64,000 bases of DNA from NCBI GenBank assembly GCA_036644995.1, contig JAVXOZ010000004.1:62001-126000 (forward strand), given 5' to 3'. The DNA is from Cryptoclostridium sp036644995. Its GTDB lineage: Bacteria; Bacillota; Dehalobacteriia; UBA7702. The translations under genes and the position numbers were made by a program. Within the stretch, counting starts at the first letter, position 1, and each line of letters begins with the position of its first letter. This document shows positions 54,061-63,720 of the stretch, piece by piece. The notes beneath the pieces are model-generated. The model saw only the letters and a list, made by a program, of their open reading frames with translations, did no database searches and was not told the origin of the DNA.

Positions 54061-54096
54061 AATAAAGGGAGTGCTTATGGGCAATCTCCCTTTATT
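54061..54096 (-). terminator. pstS-pstC attenuating hairpin
   Basis: AATAAAGGGAG (54061-54071) pairs with CTCCCTTTATT (54086-54096) in a perfect 11-bp stem, with a T-rich run after it on the minus strand. Such hairpins make pstS mRNA more abundant than the rest. Confidence 0.8.
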
Positions 54097-54111
54097 AATA
54101 GAGGAAAGCAA

Positions 54112-55008
54112 TTATTTAACAGCATCCCAAGTGGTAGTTTCCCCAACAAATATGGATTTAACTTGGTCTTTGGTCATATTAGAAATTGGATTTTCTTGGT
54201 TTACAATAACCGCTATACCATCTAAAGCAATGGCTGTGGCTTTTAAGGATTCTTTTTCTGTATCTTTTAAATCACGGCTTGCCATGCCAATATCACAAGT
54301 TCCTTCTATGCACCCTGTTACCCCGGCGGTGGAATCGCTGGTTTGTATTTCAATTTCCGCATCTTTGTTAATAGCTTTATAGCTTTCAACTAATTTTTCC
54401 ATAACCGGTGAAACCGAAGATGAACCCGCAATAACTATTTTACCTTGGGGTTTTAACCCTGCATAGGCTTGGGCTGTTTCATTTACTTCAATATATTTAT
54501 TATCGTTAACAATGGTTTGACCTTCTGCACTTAAAATATAGGAAATAAAATCTTTTGCCAATTCCGAAACATCACCCTTGGTTACTATGTTAAAAGGGCG
54601 GGAAACCGTGTATGTGCCTGCTTTAATATTATCCGCTGTGGCTTCTGTGCCATCTATGGTAACAGCTTTTACAGTGTGGTTAAGGGAGCCAAGGGATACA
54701 TAGCCGATGGCTTGGGAATCACCTGCTATATTAGCCAGCATAACATCTGTTTTATTGGAAATAATGGCATTGGCTGTGGTGTTATCTTTTTTATTACCTT
54801 TATCATCTTTTACTTCAACCCCAAAAAGCTCAATAAAAGCACCCCTTGTTCCTGAGCCATCTTCACGGGATACCACGGAAATATCCTCTGCTTTATCAAA
54901 ATTACCACCGGCAGAATTGCCGCTGTTTCCACAGGCTCCAAAGGATAGCACCACGGCACCCATGAGTAAAGCCGCAGTTAATTTTTTAATAGTTTTCATA
55001 GTTTTCAT
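54112..55008 (-). CDS. pstS: phosphate-binding lipoprotein PstS
   Basis: 298 residues from ATG 55008 (AAGGAG upstream). Lipoprotein signal peptide with lipobox LSFGAC (Cys about 26). Phosphate-binding motifs SREDGSGTRGAF (about 48-59) and GSSSVSPVME are present. The two lobes are in the reverse order of Escherichia coli PstS, as in several Clostridia. It is anchored outside the membrane, captures phosphate for PstCAB, and is first in the operon behind Pho-box-like repeats. Confidence 0.92.
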   Translation of the reverse strand: MKTMKTIKKLTAALLMGAVVLSFGACGNSGNSAGGNFDKAEDISVVSREDGSGTRGAFIELFGVEVKDDKGNKKDNTTANAIISNKTDVMLANIAGDSQAIGYVSLGSLNHTVKAVTIDGTEATADNIKAGTYTVSRPFNIVTKGDVSELAKDFISYILSAEGQTIVNDNKYIEVNETAQAYAGLKPQGKIVIAGSSSVSPVMEKLVESYKAINKDAEIEIQTSDSTAGVTGCIEGTCDIGMASRDLKDTEKESLKATAIALDGIAVIVNQENPISNMTKDQVKSIFVGETTTWDAVK

Positions 55009-55055
55009 TTCTTTTATTCTCCTTAATTTATAACTTTCTTTGAGTTCTTTTTTAT

Positions 55056-55109
55056 TGTAAAACACTTTTGTAAAATCAATTACCTATATTTTGTAAAATC
55101 CATGTAAAA
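55056..55109 (-). promoter_or_regulatory. Pho-box-like repeats upstream of pstS
   Basis: Four copies of TTTTACA on the minus strand (55056-55062, 55069-55075, 55092-55098, 55103-55109), spaced 13, 23 and 11 bp. This fits the TT(A/T)ACA direct repeats bound by PhoP in Firmicutes. Confidence 0.7.
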
Positions 55110-55379
55110 TAAATATAAGAATCAATATCCACTTATCAATAGTATTTTCCATCAAAAAAAAGATATGCGTAATATCTTTTTTTAATGTGTTATTTTTTTA
55201 TTTTTTCCCAATATTTTACAATTTAAAGGAAAAAACTTAAAGTAAAATACAAATATTATAAGATTTCAAATTATGGTAGCTAAATTAAAGACATAACCAA
55301 GCCAGAACACCTAAATTAAAATTATCCTTTAAATTTTATGCAAGTGCACTTTATACCAATATTACCAAAGCCTAAAAAT

Positions 55380-55423
55380 AAAGCTCCAAAGTGGGCAGTA
55401 ATTCACCACTTTGGAGCTTTTTA
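55380..55423. terminator. terminator of the SH3-protein gene
   Basis: AAAGCTCCAAAGTGG pairs with CCACTTTGGAGCTTT in a perfect stem; T- and A-runs on both sides make it usable in either direction. Confidence 0.88.
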
Positions 55424-55463
55424 TTATTAATTATTTTTGCTTATATGTTTTGTAACTATTAGT

Positions 55464-56759
55464 TTATTCTTCCGTATCTTCCTTATCTTCCTTATCTTCC
55501 GTAGCTTTGTCAGTATCTTTATTTCCCTCACCACTTTCGTTGGCAGGGGCAATACAAACAGCTTTTACATAGCCATATAGATCTTGAGCAGGCACGTAAA
55601 CATACCAAAATGTATCATTGGTTTGCTCCACAACCTCTACTTTATCACCATAAACCACACGGCCAATTTGATTGCCTTCTTCTTTTATGGGTGAATTTCG
55701 CACAGAAAGAGCAGAATCACCCCAAGTTACTGTATACTCTACACCTTTTTTTGCTTTTTCCTTCTTTTTATCATCTTTGGGTGTATCTTTGGCTTTTTCT
55801 GCTTTTGCCGCATCTTTAGCCATTTGCAAAGCTTCTAAATTATCTGTAAGATATTTACTTTCCACATAGCCGTATTGGGAGCTTTTATAATCATAAACAC
55901 GCCAAACAGCATCTGTTTTTTTACTTACAAAACCCATGGTGTTACCATCCACCAAGGAAGAAATAATATCTTTTTTCTTCATTTTTCCGGATTCATAAAG
56001 TGGAACACCCTCACCTGCATTTAACACATAATAAAGGGAGATTATTTCGCTCTTTTCCCCTGCATTTTCAAACTCGGTATCTAAGTTTTTATTTTGCAGC
56101 ATAATAACTTTATCGGGGTCTTCGGTTAAATAGGTAGAATCTATATAGCCGCTAATCCCCGAAGCATAATCCACCACTTGCCAAAAACCACCATCACCCT
56201 GTTCTTCTAAAAGCACAACACTGCCATTGTATAACTTTGAAAGCACCTTGGAATCATCACTGGGTTTTTCATGTAAAGGCAAATACTTAGTAACCCCTGA
56301 AACATAAAAATATTTTCCTAACATCACCTCATGGGTTACTTTGCTCACACCTTGGGTAGCACCTAATTCCACTAATTGGGATTGGCGAATATAGGTATCG
56401 TGGCGAATATGTGAACCGATATAAACAATGGTTCCCACCCCTACGGTGAAAATCATAACTACCATCACAATGATTACGGCTTTTAAAACAAAATTTTGTC
56501 CATGGGGCGTCGGCTCAACTATATCATCATAATTATTATATTTATAGGGCTTTTTCTTGATGGTTTTTTCGCTATCTTCAGTTTTTACATCATCGCCCTG
56601 TGGCTTAAAAGAATCTGAAGCATCAATTTTATTACCCGCTAAATCGGGGCTATCTTCAGCTTTTACATTTTGATTTTCATCGCCACATTTTGGGCATATT
56701 CCCTCTGTTTCATCTAATTCGCAGCCACATTTTTTACACAACAATATCATCATTCCCTT
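55464..56759 (-). CDS. zinc-ribbon membrane protein with extracellular SH3 domains
   Basis: About 431 residues. An N-terminal zinc ribbon (CKKCG and CPKCG) faces the cytoplasm, followed by an acidic linker, one membrane helix (about 94-116), and three bacterial SH3-like repeats (YLPLHEKPSDDSKVL; VPLYESGKMKKK; SALSVRNSPIKEEGN). The tail is an acidic Glu/Asp/Lys repeat. The start is uncertain: ATG 56759 or a TTG a few codons on (MLCKKCG). Likely binds cell wall and may sense it; function unknown. Monocistronic. Confidence 0.75.
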   Translation of the reverse strand, partial: KGMMILLCKKCGCELDETEGICPKCGDENQNVKAEDSPDLAGNKIDASDSFKPQGDDVKTEDSEKTIKKKPYKYNNYDDIVEPTPHGQNFVLKAVIIVMVVMIFTVGVGTIVYIGSHIRHDTYIRQSQLVELGATQGVSKVTHEVMLGKYFYVSGVTKYLPLHEKPSDDSKVLSKLYNGSVVLLEEQGDGGFWQVVDYASGISGYIDSTYLTEDPDKVIMLQNKNLDTEFENAGEKSEIISLYYVLNAGEGVPLYESGKMKKKDIISSLVDGNTMGFVSKKTDAVWRVYDYKSSQYGYVESKYLTDNLEALQMAKDAAKAEKAKDTPKDDKKKEKAKKGVEYTVTWGDSALSVRNSPIKEEGNQIGRVVYGDKVEVVEQTNDTFWYVYVPAQDLYGYVKAVCIAPANESGEGNKDTDKATEDKEDKEDTEE

Positions 56760-56948
56760 CATGGTGATATTCAAACTAAATTGAATAAGACATTTTATTT
56801 CTATACAATAAATATTATAACAGAAAACCACAAGTTTTGTATATGGTAAAATAAGAAAATATAGGAAAAATTATCACATTTTAAGTAATATGCCGAATAT
56901 AATGCTTTTATGCTATCTTTATTGCCCAAAAAACCAATTAAACAAGAA

Positions 56949-57001
56949 AATATGGCAGCTATATAAATACAACCGCCATACCTAAATTATCACACAAATA
57001 T
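56949..57001. repeat. 53-bp intergenic repeat, copy 1
   Basis: AATATGGCAGCT..AACCGCCATACCT..CAAATAT; matches 62991-63043 at about 49 of 53 positions. TATGGC and GCCATA can pair. No gene lies between 56831 and 57160. Confidence 0.8.
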
Positions 57002-57159
57002 TTTATTTCCAAAAACACAACCATTAACAACAAGGCAAAATATTAAATCCAGTGAAAGCTTAATTAAAAATAATCACATTCTATATATTGAACCAAATAA
57101 AAATAGAACTCCATTAGATTTGCCTTGATTACCTTTCAGGGGATTTGGTAGCCTGAATT

Positions 57160-60100
57160 TCAAGGATTTTTAGTGGCATCATCTGTGCCAAACAGCAAGA
57201 GCATTCTTTGGTTTTTATCCCAATTGATAAAGGAAAAATCCACTTTCAAATGTAATTGCCCATCAGCACTGCTAATCTCCAGATTTTCCGTTTCTCCTTG
57301 GTTAATGCGCTCTACCAAGCATGTTTTGCAAGGCCCTGATTGTTGGCTACGCAATGTCATAAAGCAAAATGCGCCGGGTTCCGCCCCGGGAATAAGCTCC
57401 TGCATTTTCCGATTGGTATATTCAATCACATGAGTTTCCGGATTAACCACGCAAATATAGTCCGGCAGAAGGTCCAAAATTTTTAGCCGTGTTTGAAGGT
57501 TATCCCATAATGCAACTTCAGTTTTTTTCTTGAACAGAAACACACTCAAAACCTTTGAGAGGAAGGAAAGCTTTGAAATTTCTTCTGAGGTCCATACACG
57601 ATATTCCTCACACTCATCAAAGCCAATCAAACCGCAAATTTTTTCATCATTGCGAATTAGCACTTTTAAAGTAGAACGTACCTGTCTGGCTTTGAGGCTT
57701 TCTCTTAGATAAGGAGGCAGGTCACGAACATCACTGCAATAGAGCAGGTCGTTATGGTCAAAGCTGTCATAGATGGATTCTGTTCCCGAGGAAAGCTGCC
57801 AATTCTGCATATGGGCGATGTCCGAACAAATACCATTGTTGCACCATTCGTAGATGGCACTGGTGGTAAGACCATCTGCATCATTTTCAAAGACAGTTAC
57901 ACGATTTACATGATATTCCTGCCCAATGGCGGCAAGTGCCATGTTGACGCTTACATCAAAATCTTTTGAGGTGTACAGCAGTTCAAAAATCTGTGTTTCC
58001 AAGCTGTAGGACTTCCTTAAATTTTGACGTTCTTCCTCGCTGGGTTTGATTTGTTCAATGGGATAGCTTGCTGCGTCGCCTTCTTGATACAGGACAAATT
58101 GATCCTTTCCGTTTTTCTTTGCCTGATATAGGGCGGCATCCGCTTTTTGATAGGCAGTTTCAAAGGTATCACCGCTCTTGTCAACCATGATAATGCCAAT
58201 ACTGCAAGAGATTTTGTAATTTCCGTTTTCTCCCGCATAGTTTTGCCGAAATACTTCGGATAGCTCTGTTCCTTTTTTCAGCACGTTACTGGTATTGGAT
58301 ACGTTCTTCATCAGAACGGCAAATTCATCGCCGCCAATGCGCCCCACAATATCATCATCTCGGAACGCAGCCTTGAGCTTTGCCGCAATGTCAATGAGCA
58401 CCAGATCGCCAAAGGCATGACCCAAGCTGTCGTTAATTCCCTTGAAATTATCAATATCTAAAATCATCAGGGCGTGTTTGCCTGTGGGATTATCATCCAA
58501 GCACTGATTGGAGCGTGACACCATCGCCACTTTGTTGTACAAATCTGTCATAGAGTCCTTTTGCGCCTGCAATTCGCAAAGAATCGCCTGGGTTTTAATA
58601 TCATCAATATCTGTGATAAAGCCCACCAAACGGTATGGTTTTCCAAACTCATTCAAGGTTAAACTCAAATCTACTCGGCACCAAATATAGCTTTGATCAA
58701 ATCTACGCAGCCGTGCCTCATAGCTTGTTGTTTTGTTTTCCACCAATTTCTGCATTTCTCTCTCAGCTTTTTGGCGGTCATCGGGATGAAAGAAGAAGGA
58801 AGTTACCTCAGCTATAAATTCATCGTCGGACAGCGTCGAAAATCCACGGGTATCCGCCAATAGCTTTTCGGCATCTACACCGAAAATGCGTTGGGAATTT
58901 TCGAAGTGAGTATACATCTTTCGTTCCATATCCACTTCAAAGAGTGTCCCACTGGAAGCGTTGATAGCCACTGAAAAACGATTTTCACTCAGCCGCAGAG
59001 CCTCCTCCTGCTGCCGTAATACGGTGATGTCCGTAATGATGCTGTGATTGTATAAACCATCCGTCTCTTCCACCAAATATCCGTTCTCCATCACCCAAAG
59101 AAGCAATCCATCTTTTTTGCGGATTCGATAAGCCAGGTGATAATTTTTCCCTTGGGCAAGCTGGGTATCATATTCCTGAAATACCTTTTCCCTGTCCTCT
59201 TCAAAAATGACATCATGGCCAAGATTTTGAATATCCTCCAAAGTGTACCCCGTCATCGCCGTAAACTGTGGGCTAACATAGGTTGTAATGGTATCCTTGG
59301 CAGATGTACCATGAGTTTCTACCATCAAACCACCGTTAATATGAGAAAGTAAGGATTGATACTTTTGACTTTCCTTGCTGATTGCTTTGTTGCGTTGGCG
59401 ATGGATGAGCACAACCCATATAAACAAGATACTTCCTGCTAACAGCATACGCAAGGTCAACCGAAGCACCATCTTATTGGCGGCCTTCTCCTGGCGTTGC
59501 ATCATCGCATCAGAGGAAACTGTGAAGCTAACCCAATCATTAATCCTTGCAGGGGCAAAATGTACAAATCGTTTTTCTCCACCATAGGTAAAGGCAAAAT
59601 TACCACTTTCTTTGTTTTTCATGGCAGCTTTCATTTGTGGAAGCGATATGTGGCATAACCCTGTTTTTTCAAAAAACGAAAGGATATTTTCCTCCCGACA
59701 AAGCTTATCGGTATGCTCGCTGGCAAGGACAATGGTTCCATCCGAGGCTGCTATAAAGCCGTAACCCGTATTGTAATATTTCATATCCAGCAGTTGATTT
59801 TCGGTACTATACAAGGGATACACGCCAAAAACAGCGCCTGTCATCTGATTTTTACTTCCAATGGGCACGGAGATGACAACAACATCTTCTCCATTGATAC
59901 TGGAGAATACCGGATCGCTGATATCGGTTGTGCCCTCCATGGCTTTTTGAAAGTAGTTGCAGTGGGAAATATTTTCAACGGTACCCTGATTGGAGCAGCT
60001 GTTCCCTGCAGTATCGGAGATAATAATTTTTGCAAAACCCACACGATCCACGGCATTTTGTAAAATGTGCATAATATCCTGTTTTGGCCTACCCTGCATC

Positions 60101-60321
60101 TGGGTTAATCCACCCGCAAGCACCTCCAATGTTTCTATATTACAGGTAATGCGGTCTGCCACAGCTTTGTTATAATCCTCGGAAACGTCTGTCAGAATCC
60201 GAAAGGTTTCTTTTTTCAGACCTTGCTGTAATTGCAGGGAAAAATCAATAATTGTCCCAACAAAAATAAAAACCAGCACCAAGGCGCATAGAATTCGTAT
60301 GGCAATTTGTTTGTGTTTCAT
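57160..60321 (-). CDS. membrane diguanylate cyclase with Cache, PAS and GAF-like domains
   Basis: 1053 residues from ATG 60321 (GGAGGG upstream). A first membrane helix (about 7-27), an extracellular dCache-type sensor (about 30-285) and a second helix (about 288-308) come first. Two PAS domains (about 320-435 and 445-575) follow, then a GGDEF domain (585-745) with intact GGDEF at 663-667 and an RDDD product-inhibition site five residues before it. The C-terminal 300 residues contain a GAF-like and a PAS-like region, the latter with CxxC. It makes cyclic di-GMP in response to an external ligand. There is no EAL domain, and no c-di-GMP effector is seen nearby. Confidence 0.88.
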   Translation of the reverse strand: MKHKQIAIRILCALVLVFIFVGTIIDFSLQLQQGLKKETFRILTDVSEDYNKAVADRITCNIETLEVLAGGLTQMQGRPKQDIMHILQNAVDRVGFAKIIISDTAGNSCSNQGTVENISHCNYFQKAMEGTTDISDPVFSSINGEDVVVISVPIGSKNQMTGAVFGVYPLYSTENQLLDMKYYNTGYGFIAASDGTIVLASEHTDKLCREENILSFFEKTGLCHISLPQMKAAMKNKESGNFAFTYGGEKRFVHFAPARINDWVSFTVSSDAMMQRQEKAANKMVLRLTLRMLLAGSILFIWVVLIHRQRNKAISKESQKYQSLLSHINGGLMVETHGTSAKDTITTYVSPQFTAMTGYTLEDIQNLGHDVIFEEDREKVFQEYDTQLAQGKNYHLAYRIRKKDGLLLWVMENGYLVEETDGLYNHSIITDITVLRQQEEALRLSENRFSVAINASSGTLFEVDMERKMYTHFENSQRIFGVDAEKLLADTRGFSTLSDDEFIAEVTSFFFHPDDRQKAEREMQKLVENKTTSYEARLRRFDQSYIWCRVDLSLTLNEFGKPYRLVGFITDIDDIKTQAILCELQAQKDSMTDLYNKVAMVSRSNQCLDDNPTGKHALMILDIDNFKGINDSLGHAFGDLVLIDIAAKLKAAFRDDDIVGRIGGDEFAVLMKNVSNTSNVLKKGTELSEVFRQNYAGENGNYKISCSIGIIMVDKSGDTFETAYQKADAALYQAKKNGKDQFVLYQEGDAASYPIEQIKPSEEERQNLRKSYSLETQIFELLYTSKDFDVSVNMALAAIGQEYHVNRVTVFENDADGLTTSAIYEWCNNGICSDIAHMQNWQLSSGTESIYDSFDHNDLLYCSDVRDLPPYLRESLKARQVRSTLKVLIRNDEKICGLIGFDECEEYRVWTSEEISKLSFLSKVLSVFLFKKKTEVALWDNLQTRLKILDLLPDYICVVNPETHVIEYTNRKMQELIPGAEPGAFCFMTLRSQQSGPCKTCLVERINQGETENLEISSADGQLHLKVDFSFINWDKNQRMLLLFGTDDATKNP

Positions 60322-60493
60322 AGGTAACCCTCCAATGTTTTGCTGGCTGTATACAGTGATTTGCAAAACCGCATTCGCTCAAATGTGGCAGCTTGCACCC
60401 AAAGTCCAACCGATATAGAATTTCATAAAAATATTTTAACATATAGAAAGAATAAATGCTATAGAAAATTGAACTTAAATTTTTCCCAGGGTA

Positions 60494-60523
60494 AGAAAAG
60501 CACCTGCCATTTCTGGCAGATGC
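60494..60523 (-). terminator. terminator of the PAP2 gene
   Basis: On the minus strand, CATCTGCCA pairs with TGGCAGGTG around GAAA, followed by CTTTTCTT. Confidence 0.75.
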
Positions 60524-60601
60524 GGTTATAAAAATATTCATTTTTCATATTGGAAAACAGTAAATCCCTCAACTTCCCATTATGCTCATAAAAGGAAGCC
60601 T

Positions 60602-61270
60602 CTATTGGTTTAGCTTTTTAGAGTCAATCAGTTGATTGACGGAAAAATATAGCATCACAAGAGCGGTGCTCAGCAACGCACCGCCTACAATATCCGTTAG
60701 CCAATGCACTCCTGATACCAGTCGCCCCATAACCATAAGCCCTGTAAAAATCCCACAAAATGTATTGACAATATTTTTTGTCTGCTTGCTGTGGAGTAAA
60801 CCATTGAATTGCATCATGGCGGTTGGCATAACACACATAACAAGCATAGTGGTGGAGGATGGATAAGAAGCCTCTAAAAATCCGTTAATCAAAATCGGAC
60901 GATAATTTACAATGAAATACTCAAAAAACAAATAGGCTGCTAAGACAATAATATAAAAGCCACCTAAAACTAAAATGCTGCTGTCCACTTTGAATAGATT
61001 TCTTCTTTTAATCAGTTGATACAGTCCCAGTGCTGCAAAACCCAACATGATTGGTAATGTTAAAACACTTGCCCAATCGGTAATATTGTAAAGTTTCATA
61101 TTAACACCGAACAAATTGTGTACCCATCCATTTAATGTGGCAAATCCTACCGATGATTCTTGGGGGCCGATTGGTTTAACCTCAACCAGTTTAACCATCC
61201 ATGTGAATAGGATAAACCCTATCATCAACCCCGATGATATAATGAAATTTTTTGTGTTCTTTGTTTTCAT
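60602..61270 (-). CDS. PAP2-family membrane phosphatase, ending in TAG
   Basis: 222 residues, six membrane segments. The acid phosphatase motifs are partly present: YRPILINGF..YPSSTT (about 118-135) for motif 2 with the catalytic Ser-Ser, and VSGVHWLTDIVGG (about 186-198) with the His and Asp of motif 3. It probably dephosphorylates undecaprenyl pyrophosphate or another lipid phosphate. The stop is TAG (60602-60604); read-through would add pyrrolysine and 10 residues before TGA. Confidence 0.85.
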   Translation of the reverse strand: MKTKNTKNFIISSGLMIGFILFTWMVKLVEVKPIGPQESSVGFATLNGWVHNLFGVNMKLYNITDWASVLTLPIMLGFAALGLYQLIKRRNLFKVDSSILVLGGFYIIVLAAYLFFEYFIVNYRPILINGFLEASYPSSTTMLVMCVMPTAMMQFNGLLHSKQTKNIVNTFCGIFTGLMVMGRLVSGVHWLTDIVGGALLSTALVMLYFSVNQLIDSKKLNQ

Positions 61271-61378
61271 ACAAGAACCTCCTTCAAATAATGTGTTGGC
61301 AAAGTGCCTATATACACATTACTCGAAGAAGCTTGAAAAAGGTAGAATCGTGCTATCACAGGGGCGATACCATTGGTG

Positions 61379-61984
61379 TCATGCCCATTTTATCAGTATG
61401 AGAGCCTTTATTACTAAAAACAAAAAAGTAAACATAGCGGCATATGGCTGTAAACTTAAGATAAAGCAAAGAGCACCAATGAAACTTAACCCCAATGACA
61501 ATTTTCCTTTAATTCTCAGCCAAAATGGTGTTGAGCAATTTTGAAGGGATAGTGTCAGCACTCCGCAAATTATCAGCCCAATCACAACAATAAAATAAGG
61601 AATTTCCACATATACCGGTATCTGCGTCAGGGATATTAAAGAGACTTCTTCAATTACATTACCAACCGTTTGCCCAAAGAATGGCAGAAATAAAAACATC
61701 ACTACCGAGCAATCAAGCAAGCCAAACACAATATCTTGAAAATGACGGATTTTTTCCTTGCTATCCGCCTGTGCCAAAGTTAGTATTTCTTCACTTGAAA
61801 GCAAGTCGTCCAATGATATGTCAAAGTATTTTGATAGTCCTTTCAGCGAATCGATACTTGGATATCCTCTTCCTGATTCCCATTTAGATATGGCTGTCCT
61901 TGATACATATAACTGCTCCCCAAGCTGTTCTTGGGTCAAATTTTTGCTTTTTCTCAATTCTTGTAGTTTTTCATTAAATTCCAA
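61379..61984 (-). CDS. XRE-type HTH regulator with C-terminal membrane domain
   Basis: 201 residues from TTG 61984 (AAGGTG upstream); an in-frame upstream ATG (62029) is possible but its ribosome site is poorer. The HTH (residues 2-57) reads LRKSKNLTQEQLGEQLYVSRTAISKWESG. Residues 90-200 hold four or five membrane segments. Membrane-tethered XRE regulators of this form occur in many Clostridia and may sense the membrane; the target is unknown. It lies about 110 bp upstream of the PAP2 gene in the same direction and could regulate it. Confidence 0.78.
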   Translation of the reverse strand: MEFNEKLQELRKSKNLTQEQLGEQLYVSRTAISKWESGRGYPSIDSLKGLSKYFDISLDDLLSSEEILTLAQADSKEKIRHFQDIVFGLLDCSVVMFLFLPFFGQTVGNVIEEVSLISLTQIPVYVEIPYFIVVIGLIICGVLTLSLQNCSTPFWLRIKGKLSLGLSFIGALCFILSLQPYAAMFTFLFLVIKALILIKWA

Positions 61985-62336
61985 ATCATTCACCTTCTTG
62001 TACAGGAGTATATACCCCCCATCCCCCATACTACAAAATTACATAGCTTTTGTCCTGTGCCATTTAAGGTATAATTGGGTTAAAATCACATCCTCATCAA
62101 TTGGTGTGTTTTTTATTTTACCATATAAAAGTAAATTTTAAATTCACAACTGCTTAATTCTAAACGAAACACCTATGGCACTTAAAAATCACAAGAGCTT
62201 TTTGCCACTTTGGAAATGTCTGTTAATTAAAACATTAACAAGAGAAACTTCTCCAGTCTCAGATGCCAAGGATTGTCATGTCCATGGCATGAGAGATATG
62301 TAAAGGCAGCAAGGATAAACGCCCCACTGCCTATTT

Positions 62337-62726
62337 TCACTTGCAGATGTGACTATCTCTATCATACCAATAAATCAATTTGCCGCATTTTGCACAGGTG
62401 TGCAGTTGAACTTGGTTTTCCACCCAAACCCCAACGCCCTGTGCATTCATCTCCTTAAGGTTGGCAATTACAGCCTCGTGATGTCCGATTCCGTTTTCAT
62501 AATGCTGATGGCTAAATTTTTCCAAACGGTCACAGGGAAATTCCGTGCATTCATAACAACGAGTAACCTCGTGTTCCTTTGCGCAATCACGAAATCCATT
62601 GCCGCAAACAACACAATGTGGCGCAAGCTTGTGGGACAGGCAACCATGGCAATGGTTTGGATAACAAGGACAAGTCCCACAAAAAAGTCCACAAATAGCA
62701 GCGGTTTGTTCGTTAGGTTTCATCAT
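62337..62726 (-). CDS. DUF3795-type Cys-rich protein
   Basis: 129 residues from ATG 62726. It contains about 16 Cys in CxxC-like clusters: CGLFCGTCPCYP (about 12-23), CHGCLSH, CVVCGNGFRDC, CYECTEFPCDRL, and a C-terminal CAKCG. The N-terminal pattern is that of DUF3795, a putative zinc- or iron-sulphur-binding family common in anaerobes, with no proven function. Monocistronic. Confidence 0.75.
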   Translation of the reverse strand: MMKPNEQTAAICGLFCGTCPCYPNHCHGCLSHKLAPHCVVCGNGFRDCAKEHEVTRCYECTEFPCDRLEKFSHQHYENGIGHHEAVIANLKEMNAQGVGVWVENQVQLHTCAKCGKLIYWYDRDSHICK

Positions 62727-62749
62727 AATCACTACCTATCTCAAATTTG

Positions 62750-62990
62750 ATAGTTTCATTTTATCACGCAAAAATAAAAATTACAACAAATTTAAAATCT
62801 TTTAAATCCCTAAAGGACTTACCAAAAGCAAACTGGTTTTCACGGTATTATACAGGGGCTCTGCCACGGCATTATCTTAAAGGCATCCCTTTTTGCCAAG
62901 AAAGCATATTCTTTCATTGCATTTACAGCTAATGCAATTTTGAGAGATTTACTAACCGCATTTTACACACATTCAAAATCAAACCAAAAA
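62750..62990. other. intergenic region without recognisable features
   Basis: Between the DUF3795 gene and the 53-bp repeat no credible reading frame, RNA or promoter pair is clear. Confidence 0.5.
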
Positions 62991-63043
62991 AATATGGCAG
63001 CTGCATAAATACAACCGCCATACCTCAATTATCACGCAAATAT
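62991..63043. repeat. 53-bp intergenic repeat, copy 2
   Basis: Second copy of the repeat at 56949-57001, same orientation, about four differences. Confidence 0.8.
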
Positions 63044-63098
63044 ATAATTTAGAAAAAACACGAACAATTAGCAAAGAAGGATTATTAGTTTAATTGGT

Positions 63099-63530
63099 TT
63101 AATTTTGCAAGTATTCTATTGCCTTTGAATACTTTTCTACTCGTTTTAAATCTATCGCCGTAACAACACTGAGCCTTGATAAATCAGAATTGTGCCTCAT
63201 ATCTGCAATCTTGACAGTACGAGCAAGACGGTTATCTTTTATTCCTTTAATATAAGCTTCATAGTCCTGCCCTTTTTTCTTTGTAATTGTGGCTATCGCA
63301 TCCATAATGTGATGGGGGAAACCAGCATCTCTTAAAAATTCCAAGGTTATCTCTGAATCCTCCACTACATCATGAAGTAGAGCAACAATTTTTTCATCAT
63401 CACTATCAACCCTTTGGCATACAGCCAATGGATGTAAAATATAGTCTTTACCACCCTTGTCCTTTTGTCCCCTATGCGCATTTTCTGCGATTCGATATGC
63501 TTTATCAATTTGGGAATTCATTAATTGCAT
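63099..63530 (-). CDS. HD-domain hydrolase (RelA/SpoT-like hydrolase fold)
   Basis: 143 residues from ATG 63530, chosen for AAGGAGG upstream; earlier in-frame starts overlap the neighbouring gene further. The HD motif is in LLHDVVED (about 51-58) preceded by YILHP (about 30-34), and a further metal-ligand Asp is in KIADMRHNSD (about 107-116). These match the ppGpp-hydrolase half of RelA/SpoT, as in small MESH1-like hydrolases. Whether ppGpp is the substrate is uncertain. It overlaps the gene at 63505 by 26 bp. Confidence 0.8.
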   Translation of the reverse strand: MQLMNSQIDKAYRIAENAHRGQKDKGGKDYILHPLAVCQRVDSDDEKIVALLHDVVEDSEITLEFLRDAGFPHHIMDAIATITKKKGQDYEAYIKGIKDNRLARTVKIADMRHNSDLSRLSVVTAIDLKRVEKYSKAIEYLQN

Positions 63531-63720
63531 CCTGTGCCTCCTTGGGGGATATTTCATCATAATCAAAAACAGAATGACCGCCATATTCCAACATTCTATC
63601 AATTAAGATGTGATTGTCATCTACTACCCAGCCTTTTCCACGTGTAAAAATATATGACACATAATTTTCTATTTTGGCGATTAACTCCAGGTCTTTGATC
63701 CGATAATAAGTAGTGTTCAT
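63505..63720 (-). CDS. 71-residue protein of unknown function upstream of the HD gene
   Basis: No Cys, no membrane segment. It starts MNTTYYRIKDLELIAKIENY and has an acidic C-terminal half (VFDYDEISPKEAQDAI). It has a GAGAGGGTG ribosome site and overlaps the HD gene by 26 bp, so it is probably translated and coupled to it. I do not recognise a family. A regulator or partner of the HD protein is possible from context only. Confidence 0.6.
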   Translation of the reverse strand: MNTTYYRIKDLELIAKIENYVSYIFTRGKGWVVDDNHILIDRMLEYGGHSVFDYDEISPKEAQDAINEFPN

